DNA of 43,061 nt from an uncultured Alphaproteobacteria bacterium (GCA_937892955.1 CALBKH010000121.1:1-43061); one strand, 5' to 3'; counted from the first letter of the stretch, positions 8,244 to 17,489 are shown. The notes: generated by a model from the sequence alone, not told the origin. Made by a program: numbers and translations.

Positions 8244-8768
8244 TTAGCGAAGATCGGCGCGCATGACAAGCGCGGTGGCGCCGGGAACGGAGCCGTGAGC
8301 GTAATAGCCCTTGCGTTCGCCGACCTTTCGGAAGCGCAGGCGGCCGTAGAGCGCCAGCGCCGCCTCGTTTCCGGCGTCGACCTCGAGGAACAGCGTCTCG
8401 GCGCGATCGTGATAGAGGCGGCGGAAGACGTGCTCCATCAGATGTCGGGCGAAGCCGTGGCGACGATAGGCCGGGGTGACGGCGATGGTGAGGATCTCCG
8501 CCTCGCCGGCGACGAGGCGGGCGAGGACGAAGGCGACCGGCGAACGCGTGCCGAAGAAATTGGCGCGACGGACGACGAGGCCGAAGACGGTCTCCTCGCG
8601 CAGCAGCGCGGCGAGATCGGCGGCGCTCCACGGCGCACCGGGAAAGCTCTCGGCATGGATGGCGGCGAGGCGATCGAGGTCCTCGGCCCGCGCGTCGCCG
8701 ACGACGGTGACCGGCATGGTCCACCAGTTCCAGGCGGGCACCCAGTCGGCATAGTCCCACACGCTCAT
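8244..8768 (-). CDS. rimI: Ribosomal protein S18-alanine N-acetyltransferase (GNAT)
   Basis: A 174-residue GNAT acetyltransferase. The acetyl-CoA binding loop is the RRHGFARHLMEH stretch in the middle, after strand motif AEILTIAVTP. The C-terminal LFLEVDAGNEAALALYGRLRF pattern (N-x-x-A-x-x-L-Y) is typical of RimI. The ATG at 8768 overlaps the TGA of tsaB as ATGA, so translation is coupled. The tsaB-rimI pairing is widespread. An N-terminal extension of about 18 residues (Trp-rich, MSVWDYADW...) is longer than in E. coli RimI. Confidence 0.93.
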   Translation of the reverse strand: MSVWDYADWVPAWNWWTMPVTVVGDARAEDLDRLAAIHAESFPGAPWSAADLAALLREETVFGLVVRRANFFGTRSPVAFVLARLVAGEAEILTIAVTPAYRRHGFARHLMEHVFRRLYHDRAETLFLEVDAGNEAALALYGRLRFRKVGERKGYYAHGSVPGATALVMRADLR

Positions 8769-9484
8769 GGGGCGCCTCCCGCGGCGAGGCCGCCGGGCGT
8801 GAGCCGCGCCAGCCGCGCCGCGCCCTGCGGCTTGGCGTCGGGGGCACGCACGTAGAGCGGCGAGGGGCGTGGTGTGGTCGGTGTTGCCGCGGCGAGGCGG
8901 GGCAGCGCCAGGCGGGCGATGGTGTCGATCGCCGGGAAGGGTGTCGCGGCGACGATGTCGAGAGAGGGGTCGATCGCCGCGAGGAGCGGCGCGCCGGAGC
9001 CGATCACCATGGCGCCGAGTTCGGCGGCGCGATGGGCGATGCGGGCGGCGGGGGCGACCACCGCCGCGTCGAGCGGGCGACCGTCGGCGTCGAAGGCCTG
9101 GGCGTAGACCTCGTCCTTGCGGGCGTCGAGCACCGCGACGATCGACCGACCGGGCGCGAGCGCCCTGCCCTCTTGCGCCAGGGCCTCGAGCGAGGTCACC
9201 GAGACCGCCGGCTTCCCGGCGGCGAGGGCGAAGCCGCGCACCGCAGCGACGCCGACGCGGATGCCGGTGAAACTGCCGGGGCCGATCGACACGGCGTAAC
9301 CGTCGAGATCGGCGTGGGCGACCCCGGCGCGGGCGAGCGCGTCGTCGACCACCCGCATCAGGCATTCGGCGTGGCCGCGGCCGATGACCTCGGTGACGCC
9401 GAAGACCTCGACCGTACCATCGTGCGACCGCGCCACCGCGGCGGCGCAGGCATCGAGGGCGGTGTCGACGGCAAGCAGGATCAT
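8765..9484 (-). CDS. tsaB: tRNA threonylcarbamoyladenosine biosynthesis protein TsaB
   Basis: A 239-residue ASKHA-fold protein that scaffolds TsaD and TsaE in t6A37 synthesis on ANN-decoding tRNAs. The N-terminal LAVDTALDACAAAV motif, the RGHAECL segment and the SIGPGSFTGIRVGVAAVRGFA block are diagnostic. The C-terminal half is Ala/Pro-rich and variable, as usual. It starts 23 bp after the nifU-like stop and overlaps rimI by 4 bp. No strong ribosome binding site is visible, consistent with reading through from the gene upstream. Confidence 0.94.
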   Translation of the reverse strand: MILLAVDTALDACAAAVARSHDGTVEVFGVTEVIGRGHAECLMRVVDDALARAGVAHADLDGYAVSIGPGSFTGIRVGVAAVRGFALAAGKPAVSVTSLEALAQEGRALAPGRSIVAVLDARKDEVYAQAFDADGRPLDAAVVAPAARIAHRAAELGAMVIGSGAPLLAAIDPSLDIVAATPFPAIDTIARLALPRLAAATPTTPRPSPLYVRAPDAKPQGAARLARLTPGGLAAGGAP

Positions 9485-9507
9485 GGCATGGTCCGCGAGG
9501 CTGCCGC

Positions 9508-10062
9508 TCAGGCGGCGCGCACCTCGATCACTTCCGGGATGAAGTGCTTGAGGAGGTTCTGCACGCCGTTGCGCAGCGTGGCGGTGGAGGACGGGCAGCC
9601 CGAGCAGGCGCCGCGCATGTGGAGATAGACGATGCCGTCGTCCCAGCGGGCGAAGACGATGTCGCCGCCGTCACCGGCCACCGCCGGGCGAACGCGCTCC
9701 TCGAGCAGCTGCTCGATGGTGGCGATGATGCGGCGGTCGTTCTCTGAATAGCCGTCGAGCGAAGCGCCCGTCTCGGCACCGCCGGTGATGATCGGCGCGC
9801 CGGAGAGGAAGTGCTCCATGATGGTGCCGAGGATGGCCGGCTTCAGATGCTGCCACTCGGGGCCGTCCTTGGTGACCGAGACGAAGTCGGCGCCGAGGAA
9901 GACGGCGGAGACGCCCTCGATCTCGAAGAGGCGCGCGGCGAGCGGCGAGGCACTCGCGGTCGTGGCGGAACGGAACTCGCGCGAGCCTTCGCCGAGCACG
10001 GCGCGGCCGGGGACGAACTTCAAGGTGGCGGGATTGGGGGTGACTTCGGTCTCGATGAACAT
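9508..10062 (-). CDS. NifU-like Fe-S cluster scaffold/carrier protein
   Basis: A 184-residue protein with an N-terminal NfuA_N/Scaffold domain (MFIETEVTPNPATLKF...) and a C-terminal NifU domain carrying the cluster-binding CSGC pair (Cys153, Cys156). This two-domain form is the Nfu type that carries Fe-S clusters to apo-targets. MiaB, a two-cluster enzyme encoded downstream in the same direction, could be a client (inference). ATG 10062 is preceded by AGGAG. A longer in-frame form from 10230 has a basic non-homologous leader and is rejected. It heads the nifU-tsaB-rimI-fur-olsA group. Confidence 0.93.
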   Translation of the reverse strand: MFIETEVTPNPATLKFVPGRAVLGEGSREFRSATTASASPLAARLFEIEGVSAVFLGADFVSVTKDGPEWQHLKPAILGTIMEHFLSGAPIITGGAETGASLDGYSENDRRIIATIEQLLEERVRPAVAGDGGDIVFARWDDGIVYLHMRGACSGCPSSTATLRNGVQNLLKHFIPEVIEVRAA

Positions 10063-10239
10063 CTGCGCTCCTCTCTCGGGGTCAAGGCCCGAGCCGGATT
10101 GGACGTTTTCCAGATAGGGCCTTCGCGCCCCCCCGTCCAGACGACGGAGGGCGGAGAGAGGCGCGAATGGCCTCTTGCGCGACATTTTCCGTCGTGAATG
10201 GTTCACGTGCGGACCCCGAGCGGGAGACATCGCCCCGAA

Positions 10240-10734
10240 TCAGGCGATCGCGGCGATGTCGGCGTCGGAGAGATGGCCCGGCACGATGGTGATCGGCACG
10301 GGAAAGGCGCCGGCGCCGCGACCGGCCAGCGCGGTGACCAGCGGTCCGGGACCTTCGGAGCCCGTCCCGGCGGCGAGTACCAGGACGGCGATGTCCTCGT
10401 CCGCTTCGATGTGACGCACCACCTCGACCGCCGGCGCGCCCTCGCGGATCACCCGTTCGGCCTCGATGCCGGCGAGCGCGAGCACCCGCTCGGCGACGGA
10501 GGCGAGCACCGTCTCGGCGGCGGCATGGGCCTGTTGCCGCATGACCTCGCCGACGCCGACGAAGGCGCGGAAGTCGGTGTCCTCGATGATGTGGAGCAGC
10601 ACGAGGCCGCCGCCGGTGTGCTCGGCGCGACGCGCGGCGAAGACCACCGCCCGGTCGCATTCGGGCGTGTCGTCGACGACGACCAGGAACTTGCGCCGGT
10701 GACCGGCCTCGAGGGAGGAGCGTTTCAGACCCAT
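10240..10734 (-). CDS. Universal stress protein (UspA family)
   Basis: A 164-residue single Usp domain. The N-terminal strand KFLVVVDDTPECDRAVVFAA contains the conserved V-D-D-[ST] motif, with the following helix and LLHIIEDTDF strand. The ATP-binding G-x2-G-x9-G-[ST] loop of ATP-binding Usps is only partly recognisable here (AAGTGSEGPGPLV). The protein probably belongs to a stress-adaptation group; its specific role cannot be inferred. It lies 124 bp after trpS with a terminator between them and 177 bp before nifU, so it is likely a separate transcript. Confidence 0.88.
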   Translation of the reverse strand: MGLKRSSLEAGHRRKFLVVVDDTPECDRAVVFAARRAEHTGGGLVLLHIIEDTDFRAFVGVGEVMRQQAHAAAETVLASVAERVLALAGIEAERVIREGAPAVEVVRHIEADEDIAVLVLAAGTGSEGPGPLVTALAGRGAGAFPVPITIVPGHLSDADIAAIA

Positions 10735-10804
10735 GGGTCGACCCTGCCACCTGAGAGGCCGAGGGGCAAGCCGGAGCGCGGTGGGCAGGGTCGCCGAAAC
10801 GGGA

Positions 10805-10835
10805 AGGGCGCGCCCCGTCGCCGGAGGCGCGCCCT
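10805..10835 (-). terminator. Rho-independent-like terminator after trpS
   Basis: A 10-bp GC-rich inverted repeat (arms 10805-10814 and 10826-10835, core GGGCGCGCC) lies 24 bp beyond the trpS stop. On the minus strand it is followed by CCCGTTTC. Confidence 0.6.
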
Positions 10836-10858
10836 CGTTCCTGGACCCGTGACGGCCG

Positions 10859-11920
10859 TCAGTGGATGAAGCCGACGATGTCCTTGACCGCGTCCATCAC
10901 CGGACGGGCGATGGCCGAGGCGCGCTCGGCGCCGTCCTTCAGGACGCCGTCGATGTAGGCGGTGTCGTCCATCAGGCGCTTCATCTCGGCGCCGACCGGG
11001 CCGAGCTGGTCGACCGCGAGTTCGGTCAGCGCCGCCTTGAAGGCCGAGAACTGACCGCCGCCGAACCGGCCGAGCACGTCGGCGGTCGTCTGGCCGGAAA
11101 GGGCCGCATAGATGCCGACGAGGTTCTGCGCCTCGGGGCGGCCGGTGAGACCCTCGACCTCGCTCGGCAGCGGCTCGGGATCGGTCTTGGCCTTCCTGAG
11201 CTTGGCGGCGATGGTGTCGCGGTCGTCGGTCAGGTTGATGCGGGAGAGGTCGGAGGGATCCGACTTCGACATCTTCTTGGTGCCGTCGCGCAGGCTCATG
11301 ACGCGGGTCGCCGGGCCCTGGATCAGCGGCGCGGTGAGCGGGAAAAAGGCGTCGCCGAAGCCGTGGGCGCGGATCGAATCGGCGAAATCGTTGTTGAACT
11401 TCTGGGCGATGTCGCGGGTCAGCTCGAGGTGCTGCTTCTGGTCCTCGCCGACCGGCACGTGGGTGGCGCGATAGACGAGGATGTCGGCGGCCATCAGGGT
11501 CGGATAGGCGAAGAGACCGAGCGAGGCGCGCTCGCGGTCCTTGCCGGCCTTCTCCTTGAACTGGGTCATCCGCTCCATCCAGCCCATGCGGGCGACGCAG
11601 TTGAAGATCCAGGCGAGTTCGGCGTGCTCGGGCACCCGGCTCTGGTTGAAGACGATGTGCTTCACCGGATCGATGCCGGCGGCGAGGAAGGCCGCGGTCA
11701 CCTCGCGGATGTTGGCGGCGAGCTGGGTCGGGCCGCCCCACACCGCCACCGGCTGGGTGATGGCGTGCAGATCGACGACGCAATAGATGCAGGAGAAGGA
11801 CTTCTGCATCTCGACGAAGCGCAGGATGGCACCGAGGTAGTTGCCCAGGTGCAGATTGCCGGTCGGCTGGACCCCGGAGAAGACGCGGGGTTCGAAGGTG
11901 GCTCGGCTCTCGTCGGTCAT
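10859..11920 (-). CDS. trpS: Tryptophanyl-tRNA synthetase
   Basis: A class I aminoacyl-tRNA synthetase of 353 residues that charges tRNA-Trp. The HIGH-equivalent motif is PTGNLHLGNYLG (19-30) and the KMSKS loop is exact at residues 216-220. The GEDQKQHLELTRDIA segment is typical of bacterial TrpS. I took ATG 11920 (MTDESRATFE...). The frame stays open to 11977 but the extra residues are basic and not conserved. Length is normal. It lies 121 bp downstream of murJ on the same strand. Confidence 0.96.
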   Translation of the reverse strand: MTDESRATFEPRVFSGVQPTGNLHLGNYLGAILRFVEMQKSFSCIYCVVDLHAITQPVAVWGGPTQLAANIREVTAAFLAAGIDPVKHIVFNQSRVPEHAELAWIFNCVARMGWMERMTQFKEKAGKDRERASLGLFAYPTLMAADILVYRATHVPVGEDQKQHLELTRDIAQKFNNDFADSIRAHGFGDAFFPLTAPLIQGPATRVMSLRDGTKKMSKSDPSDLSRINLTDDRDTIAAKLRKAKTDPEPLPSEVEGLTGRPEAQNLVGIYAALSGQTTADVLGRFGGGQFSAFKAALTELAVDQLGPVGAEMKRLMDDTAYIDGVLKDGAERASAIARPVMDAVKDIVGFIH

Positions 11921-12041
11921 GGCTCGCTTCCGTCTCGGCCGTCGATCATCGGCGGCTCGCATCGACCCTCGCCGCATCGAGCGGCGGGCGCGTTATGCGC
12001 GATCCGCGGGGCGCGAGCAAGACGGCTCGACATCTCGACGA

Positions 12042-13613
12042 TCACGACCGGCGCAGAAAAGCGCCGAGGCGGGCCGGTTCGACCACCCGCAGAGCGACGA
12101 CGAGGCCGCCGTGGACGAGAAGGCCGAGCCCGACCAGCAGCGCCAGCGCACCGGCCTTGCCGGCGAAGCCACGGGCGGGGCCGAAGGCTTCGGTGAGACC
12201 GAGGCCGGCGAGGTGCACCGTCACCGCCATCGCCGCCGCCGCGACGGCGAGACGCGGCAGCCGGCGGCGGAGATCGGCATCGATGTGCCAGTGGCCGCGC
12301 GCCAGCAGGCGGGCGAAGAGCAGGCCGGCGTTGACCCAGCCGGCGACGGCGGTGGCGATCGCCACCGAGAGCCAGCCGACGACGGGCAGAAACGCCAGCG
12401 CCGTCGCGACGTTGACCGCCACGGCGAGGCCGCCGATCACCATCGGCGTGACGGTGTCCTCGCGGGCATAGAAGGCCGGGGCGAAGACGCGGACGAGGAC
12501 GAAGGCCGGCAGGCCGGCGGCGAAGACCGCGAGTGCTCGAGCGGCGGCGAGGCGATCGGCGGCGGTGAAGGCGCCGCGCTCGAAGAGCACCGAGACGATC
12601 GGCTCGGCGAGGAGCGCCAGAGCCAGAGCGGCGGGCAGAGCCAGGGCGAGAGCGAACTCCAGCGCCCGGTTCTGGACGTCGCGGCCGCCGTCGCCGTCCC
12701 GGTCACCCAGCCGATGGGCGATCTCGGGCAGCAGCACCTGACCGACGGCGATGCCGACGACGCCGAGGGGAAGCTGGTAGAGCCGATCGGCGTAATAGAG
12801 CCAGGAGACGGCACCGGCGGTCGACGAGGCGATGACGGTGCCGACGATCAGATTGATCTCACTCATGCCGCCGGCGAGGAGACCGGGAAGGCCCAGGCGG
12901 AAGAGACGGCGGATCTCGGGCGAGAGGCGCGGCGCGACGATCGGCGGGGCGAGGTTCGCGCGCGACACCGCGACGGCGAGAAGGCCGACCTGGCCGAGGC
13001 CACCGACCACCACCGCCCAGGAGAGGACCGTCGCCGCCCGGTCGGGTTCGACGCCGCCTTTCGCCAGGAGCGCGACGAGGGTGGCGATCAGCACCAGGTT
13101 GAGCACCACCGGGGCGAGGGCGGGCATCAGATAGCGGCGATCGGCGGTCATCAGGCCGGAGAGCAGCGCCACCACGGTGATCGCCACCAGATAGGGCAGA
13201 CAGATCCGCGCCAGCCGGATCGCCAGTTCGTGTTTCTCCGGGTCGGCGGTGAAGCCGGGGGCGAGGAGATCGACGAGGAGCGGCGCGGCGAAGAGGGCGG
13301 CGATCGCGACCACCACCACCACTGCCGTCAGTCCGACCAACGCCTCGCCGGCGAACCGCGCCGCCGCCGCATCCCCCGCCTCGCCGCGGCGGCGGACGAG
13401 GAGCGGCACGAAGGCGGCGGCGAAGGCGCCCTCGGCGAAGAGGCGGCGGAAGAGGTTGGGCAGACGGAAGGCGACGAAGAAGGCGTCGGCGGCCGGGCCG
13501 GTGCCGAGTGCGGCGGCGAGCGCCGTGTCGCGCAGGAAGCCCGCGACGCGCGAGACGAGGGTGGCGCCGCCGACGGTGAGGACGTTGCGGAGGAGCGACA
13601 AGGAGCGCGACAC
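12042..13613 (-). CDS. murJ: Lipid II flippase MurJ (MviN)
   Basis: A 523-residue MOP-superfamily integral membrane protein that flips lipid II across the inner membrane for peptidoglycan synthesis. About 14 hydrophobic segments are visible. The N-terminal LTVGGATLVSRVAGFLRD and ADAFFVAFRLPNLFRRLFAEG blocks are the MviN signature, with the conserved Arg residues that line the cavity. The start codon is GTG (13611-13613). The gene begins 53 bp after the glnD stop, so glnD-murJ, and possibly trpS, form one transcription unit. Confidence 0.95.
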   Translation of the reverse strand: MSRSLSLLRNVLTVGGATLVSRVAGFLRDTALAAALGTGPAADAFFVAFRLPNLFRRLFAEGAFAAAFVPLLVRRRGEAGDAAAARFAGEALVGLTAVVVVVAIAALFAAPLLVDLLAPGFTADPEKHELAIRLARICLPYLVAITVVALLSGLMTADRRYLMPALAPVVLNLVLIATLVALLAKGGVEPDRAATVLSWAVVVGGLGQVGLLAVAVSRANLAPPIVAPRLSPEIRRLFRLGLPGLLAGGMSEINLIVGTVIASSTAGAVSWLYYADRLYQLPLGVVGIAVGQVLLPEIAHRLGDRDGDGGRDVQNRALEFALALALPAALALALLAEPIVSVLFERGAFTAADRLAAARALAVFAAGLPAFVLVRVFAPAFYAREDTVTPMVIGGLAVAVNVATALAFLPVVGWLSVAIATAVAGWVNAGLLFARLLARGHWHIDADLRRRLPRLAVAAAAMAVTVHLAGLGLTEAFGPARGFAGKAGALALLVGLGLLVHGGLVVALRVVEPARLGAFLRRS

Positions 13614-13666
13614 CTCGGCTCGGTGGTTGCAGGGGTCCGGTGATCGTCGCCGACGGGTCCGCGGGA

Positions 13667-16450
13667 TCAGGCCGACAGGCGTTCGCTCTTCTTCGGATCG
13701 CGTCCGTCGAAAGCGCGCAGCAGATGTTCGCGGATCGTCTTCTCGCGCGATCGGCTCTCGACCTTGTGGCCGAAGAGATCGGTCACATAGAAGACGTCGA
13801 CCACCCGCTCGCCGAAGGTGGCGATGTGGGCGGAGGCGATGTTGAGGTTGAGGTCGGAGATCTCGCGGGTGAGATCGTAGAGCAGGCCCGGCCGATCGAG
13901 GCCGGAGACCTCGAGCACGGTGAAGCGATCCGACCAGGAATTGTTGACCATCACGTCGGTCGGGATGGTGAAGGCCTCGAGGCGGGTGCGAGCGGCGGTC
14001 TTGCGCGCCACCTGTTCGGGCAGCCGCTCGGTGCCGGTCAGCGTCTTTTCGATCAGCGCCGAGATGCGCTGGCCGCGCCGCATCTCGTCCTGGTCGTCGG
14101 TGAATTCGCGGCCGACGAAGATGGTGTCGAGCGCCAGACCGTCGGTCGTCGTGTAGATCTGGGCGTCGACGATGTTGGCGCCGGCGACGGCGCAGGCCCC
14201 GGCGATCGCCGACAGGAGGCGCGGATGGTCGTCGGCGAGCACGGTGATCTCGGTGACGCCCTCGAAGGCGTGCGGCATCACCGCGGTGGCGAGCTTCTTT
14301 TTCTCACGCGTCGCGGTGCGGATGAACTCGGCGTGACGGACCTTGCGCGGCAGGTCGACGCGCAGCCAGTAGGGCGGATAGTGCCGCTCGACGTAGGCCG
14401 CCTTCTCCGCATCGTTCCAGCCGGCGAGCTTGTCGGCCAGCTCCGCCTTGGCGCGGGCGACGCGCTGGTCGCGTCCGACCTGCGAATGACCGCCGGCGAG
14501 ATAGGGCTCGGTCTCGTAGTAGAGGGTCCGCAGAAGCTGGCCCTTCCAGCCGTTGAAGACCCCCGGACCGACGGCGCGGATGTCGGCGACGGTGAGGCAG
14601 TGGAGCAGCTTGAGGCGCTCCGGCGACTGGACGATCTCGGCGAAGGTCTCGATGGTGCGGCGGTCGTTGAGGTCGCGGCCCTGCGCGACCGAACTCATCA
14701 CCAGATGGTTCTCGACCAGCCAGGCGACCGTCTCGGTCTCGGCGGCGCCGAGGCCGAGCCGCGGGCACAGGCGTCGGGCGATGATGCCGCCGTAGAGCGA
14801 GTGATCCTCCGGCCGCCCCTTGGCGATGTCGTGGAGGAAGGTCGCGACGTAGAGCACCTTGCGGTTCTGGATGCCGGGGAAGAGCTCGGTGGCGAGCGGC
14901 ACCTCTTCGGCGATCGCGCCCTTCTCGATCGCCGCCAACTCACCGATCGAGCGCAGGAGGTGCTCGTCGACGGTGTAGTGGTGGTACATGTTGAACTGCA
15001 TCATCGCCACGATCCGCCCGAACTCCGGCACGAAACGGCCGAGAACACCGGTCTCGTTCATGCGCCGCAGGACGCGCTCGGGGTCGTGACGGGAGGCGAC
15101 GAGTTCGAGGAAGAGGCGATTGGCCGCCTCGTCCTCGCGCAGACGATCGTCGACGAACCGCAGCGAGCGGGTGATCAGCTGCAGCACGTCGGGATGAAAA
15201 TCGAGATTGTTGCGATCGGCTTCGTGGAAGATGCGGATCAGATTGCAGGGATCGCGCTCGAACACCTCGTCGTCGGCGACGTTGATGCGGGAATGGTCGA
15301 CGACGAAGGCCTCGCCGTTGCCCTTGGGCTTGCGGCGGCGGGTGAAGCGGCCGAAGAAGCGGTTGAGCACCGGCGCCTGTTTGACGTGTTCCTCTTCGAG
15401 CGCGGCGCAGAAGATCAGGGTCAGGTCGCCGACGTTCTTGGCGAAGAGGAAATAGTGCTTCATGAAGCGCTCGACGGCGCGCAACCCGGCCTTGTCCCGG
15501 TAGCCGAGGCGGGCGGCGATCTCGCGCTGGAGATCGAAGGAGAGGCGCTCTTCGGCTCGGTTGGTGGCGAAGTGCATGTGGCAGCGCACGCCCCAGAGGA
15601 AATCGTCGCAGCGCTCGAAACGGCGGTATTCGGCGCGTGAGAAGACGCCGGCGGCGATCAGGTCGCGGGCGTCCTTCACCCGGTAGAAGTATTTGGCGAT
15701 CCAGAACAGGGTCTGGAGATCGCGCAGGCCCCCCTTGCCCTCCTTGATGTTGGGCTCGACCAGATAGCGGCTCATGCCCTGGCGCTTGTGGCGTTCGTCG
15801 CGTTCGGCGAGCTTGGCGGCGATGTAGTCGCGACCGGTTCCCTGCACCACGTCGCGATCGAAGCGCGTCTCCAGTTCGTCGAAGAGCGGCCGATCGCCCC
15901 AGATGTAGCGCGCCTCGAGGATGGCGGTGCGGATGGTCAGGTCGGACCGCGACAGGCGGATGCATTCCTCGACGTTGCGGGTGGCGTGGCCGACCTTCAG
16001 GCCGAGATCCCACAGCATGTAGAGGATGTATTCGACGACGCTCTCGCCCCAGGGCGTCTGCTTGTAGGGCAGGATGAAGAGCAGATCGATGTCCGAGCCC
16101 GGCGCCAGCGTGGCGCGGCCGTAGCCGCCGACCGCGGCGATCGACATGCGCTCGGCCGACGAGCGGTTGGTCACCGGATAGACGTGGGCGACGGCGAAGT
16201 CGTAGATCACCCGGATCAACTCGTCCTGGACGAAGGAGAGCCGCTCGGCGCAGAGCACGCCGCGCTTGTCGGCGAGCAACATCTCCTGGATGCGGCCGCG
16301 GGCTTCGAGCCGCACCTCCTTCAGGATCACCAGGGCCTTGGCGCGAACCGCGGGATTGCCGCCGTCCGCACCTTCCGCGACCAGAGCGGAGAGCCGCCGA
16401 CGCAGATCGTCGGCATCGATCAGTCCTGCGAGACGCTCCGGCGCGGCCAT
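13667..16450 (-). CDS. glnD: Bifunctional uridylyltransferase/uridylyl-removing enzyme (PII sensor)
   Basis: The 927-residue glutamine sensor that uridylylates and deuridylylates PII proteins. The domains in order are: nucleotidyltransferase with GGYGRATLAPGSDIDLL (about 108-124, metal ligands Asp120 and Asp122), a PII-uridylyltransferase linker, an HD hydrolase domain with FLHDIAKGRPEDHS (His540-Asp541), and two C-terminal ACT domains that bind glutamine. I preferred ATG 16450 (MAAPERLAGLIDADDL...), which lines up with rhizobial GlnD starts as I recall them and has a GGGGAG upstream. ATGs at 16546 and 16621 are in frame, would add 32 or 57 residues, and cannot be excluded. Confidence 0.95.
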   Translation of the reverse strand: MAAPERLAGLIDADDLRRRLSALVAEGADGGNPAVRAKALVILKEVRLEARGRIQEMLLADKRGVLCAERLSFVQDELIRVIYDFAVAHVYPVTNRSSAERMSIAAVGGYGRATLAPGSDIDLLFILPYKQTPWGESVVEYILYMLWDLGLKVGHATRNVEECIRLSRSDLTIRTAILEARYIWGDRPLFDELETRFDRDVVQGTGRDYIAAKLAERDERHKRQGMSRYLVEPNIKEGKGGLRDLQTLFWIAKYFYRVKDARDLIAAGVFSRAEYRRFERCDDFLWGVRCHMHFATNRAEERLSFDLQREIAARLGYRDKAGLRAVERFMKHYFLFAKNVGDLTLIFCAALEEEHVKQAPVLNRFFGRFTRRRKPKGNGEAFVVDHSRINVADDEVFERDPCNLIRIFHEADRNNLDFHPDVLQLITRSLRFVDDRLREDEAANRLFLELVASRHDPERVLRRMNETGVLGRFVPEFGRIVAMMQFNMYHHYTVDEHLLRSIGELAAIEKGAIAEEVPLATELFPGIQNRKVLYVATFLHDIAKGRPEDHSLYGGIIARRLCPRLGLGAAETETVAWLVENHLVMSSVAQGRDLNDRRTIETFAEIVQSPERLKLLHCLTVADIRAVGPGVFNGWKGQLLRTLYYETEPYLAGGHSQVGRDQRVARAKAELADKLAGWNDAEKAAYVERHYPPYWLRVDLPRKVRHAEFIRTATREKKKLATAVMPHAFEGVTEITVLADDHPRLLSAIAGACAVAGANIVDAQIYTTTDGLALDTIFVGREFTDDQDEMRRGQRISALIEKTLTGTERLPEQVARKTAARTRLEAFTIPTDVMVNNSWSDRFTVLEVSGLDRPGLLYDLTREISDLNLNIASAHIATFGERVVDVFYVTDLFGHKVESRSREKTIREHLLRAFDGRDPKKSERLSA

Positions 16451-16754
16451 CGGTGCTTTGCTTCTCCCCGGTGGCGGCGCGACGGCGCGGCCGAATTGTG
16501 AATTGCGACGCGGGCGAAAATAGCCCTCCGCGACGTGGCTTTCCATCGCGGATCTTTCCCGAGAGACGGAAATTTCCCGATCGTCACCGGCGCCTGCGAC
16601 CATCGGACTCCTTACGTCCAAATACGTAACCGTCTATCGGATCGCGCCGCCCGCCATCCCGGTGCGGAGCGACGGGAGGACCCGAGGGGCACGGACGGTG
16701 TCGCTCGGGAACGGTTTCGTCGAACCCGAGGCGGCCGATCCCGAGGAGGAAACC
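16451..16754. other. Divergent intergenic region between glnD and a small membrane-protein gene
   Basis: About 300 bp with two possible in-frame extensions of glnD (ATG 16546 and 16621) and one clear dyad. The dyad, TTACGT-N6-ACGTAA at 16612-16629, has perfect arms and could be an operator for either direction. I could not assign convincing promoter boxes. No RNA gene is seen. Confidence 0.4.
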
Positions 16755-16928
16755 ATGTTCGCTCTCTTGCTCGCGGCGGTTCTCGTCGCCTTCGTCGCGT
16801 CCGTCGTCGTGTGGGGCTATCCGGCCCTGATCATCGGCCTGCTCGCTTCGGTGGCGGCCGCCTTCCTGGTGATCCTCGCCTTCACCGGCGACGGACTGAT
16901 GGCCAAGAAGTCCGGCTCGGCTCACTGA
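16755..16928 (+). CDS. Small hydrophobic membrane protein
   Basis: A 57-residue protein almost entirely made of two hydrophobic helices (about residues 2-22 and 25-45) with a short polar tail ending KKSGSAH. The ATG has a strong GAGGAGGA ribosome site 5 bases upstream, and a 10-bp hairpin follows the stop. These features argue for a real gene. It is the first of two small rightward genes between leftward glnD and maeB. I do not recognise a family and give no function. Confidence 0.6.
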   Translation: MFALLLAAVLVAFVASVVVWGYPALIIGLLASVAAAFLVILAFTGDGLMAKKSGSAH

Positions 16929-16951
16929 CGTCGATTCCGAGCGAAATTCGG

Positions 16952-16981
16952 CGAACGGCGGGCTCGCGGGTCCGCCGTTCG
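16952..16981 (+). terminator. Hairpin after the first small membrane-protein gene
   Basis: A perfect 10-bp inverted repeat (arm CGAACGGCGG) with a 10-nt loop is followed by TCGTTTG. It starts 23 bp after the stop. Confidence 0.5.
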
Positions 16982-17133
16982 TCGTTTGCCGACCTCCGCA
17001 AGGTTCCCATCCTGCACCGAACCGAAATTCGCGCTAGATTTCAGATGGAAGGTGCCGACGAAGTCGTGCGGCCCATCATGGTCTCGGGTGGTGCCGGCAA
17101 TGGTCCGCCGCCTCCCGAGGAGGAGGAGAGCCC

Positions 17134-17334
17134 ATGTCCGACCTCGTGTTCCCCGTCATCGGCGTCGTCGTCTTCATCGCTCTGGTGGTCGCGCTGGCCG
17201 GGCCGATCCGCAGCTATTTCTCGGAGGAATCGAAGGTCTTCCTGCACGACATCAAGGCGGACGACGAACTCGATCTGGAAGAGGCGCAGCGCGAGGCGAC
17301 GGCGCAGACCCGATCGCGGCCGAAGCCGGGCTGA
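17134..17334 (+). CDS. Small single-pass membrane protein
   Basis: A 66-residue protein with one N-terminal transmembrane helix (about residues 5-24, PVIGVVVFIALVVALAGPI). A charged cytoplasmic or periplasmic tail rich in Glu, Asp and Lys follows. GAGGAGGAGAG lies directly upstream of the ATG. It follows the 57-residue gene by about 205 bp and has a similar ribosome site. The family is not recognised and the function is unknown. It could be an accessory subunit of a membrane complex, but nothing nearby says which. Confidence 0.6.
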   Translation: MSDLVFPVIGVVVFIALVVALAGPIRSYFSEESKVFLHDIKADDELDLEEAQREATAQTRSRPKPG

Positions 17335-17489
17335 GAGGACGGCCGGTAGGCCATCTTGGGCGGCGAGTGCTCACCGGGGCGTCCGATCGGAGCGGGGCTC
17401 GAACCGGGTCTCATCCGGCCCGCCCGTGAGACGGTCGGTTGAATTCGAGACCGTCCCGGCCCCTCGCATGGCTCGGGGCGTTCGTGGTT

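Noticed and set aside
10199..10216. TTCACGTGCGG near 10200 as a parS site
   Set aside because: Only the core matches; the downstream arm does not.
11841..15640. Long rightward frames over trpS, murJ and glnD (600 and 666 codons)
   Set aside because: Antisense shadows; the minus-strand proteins are full-length with clear motifs.
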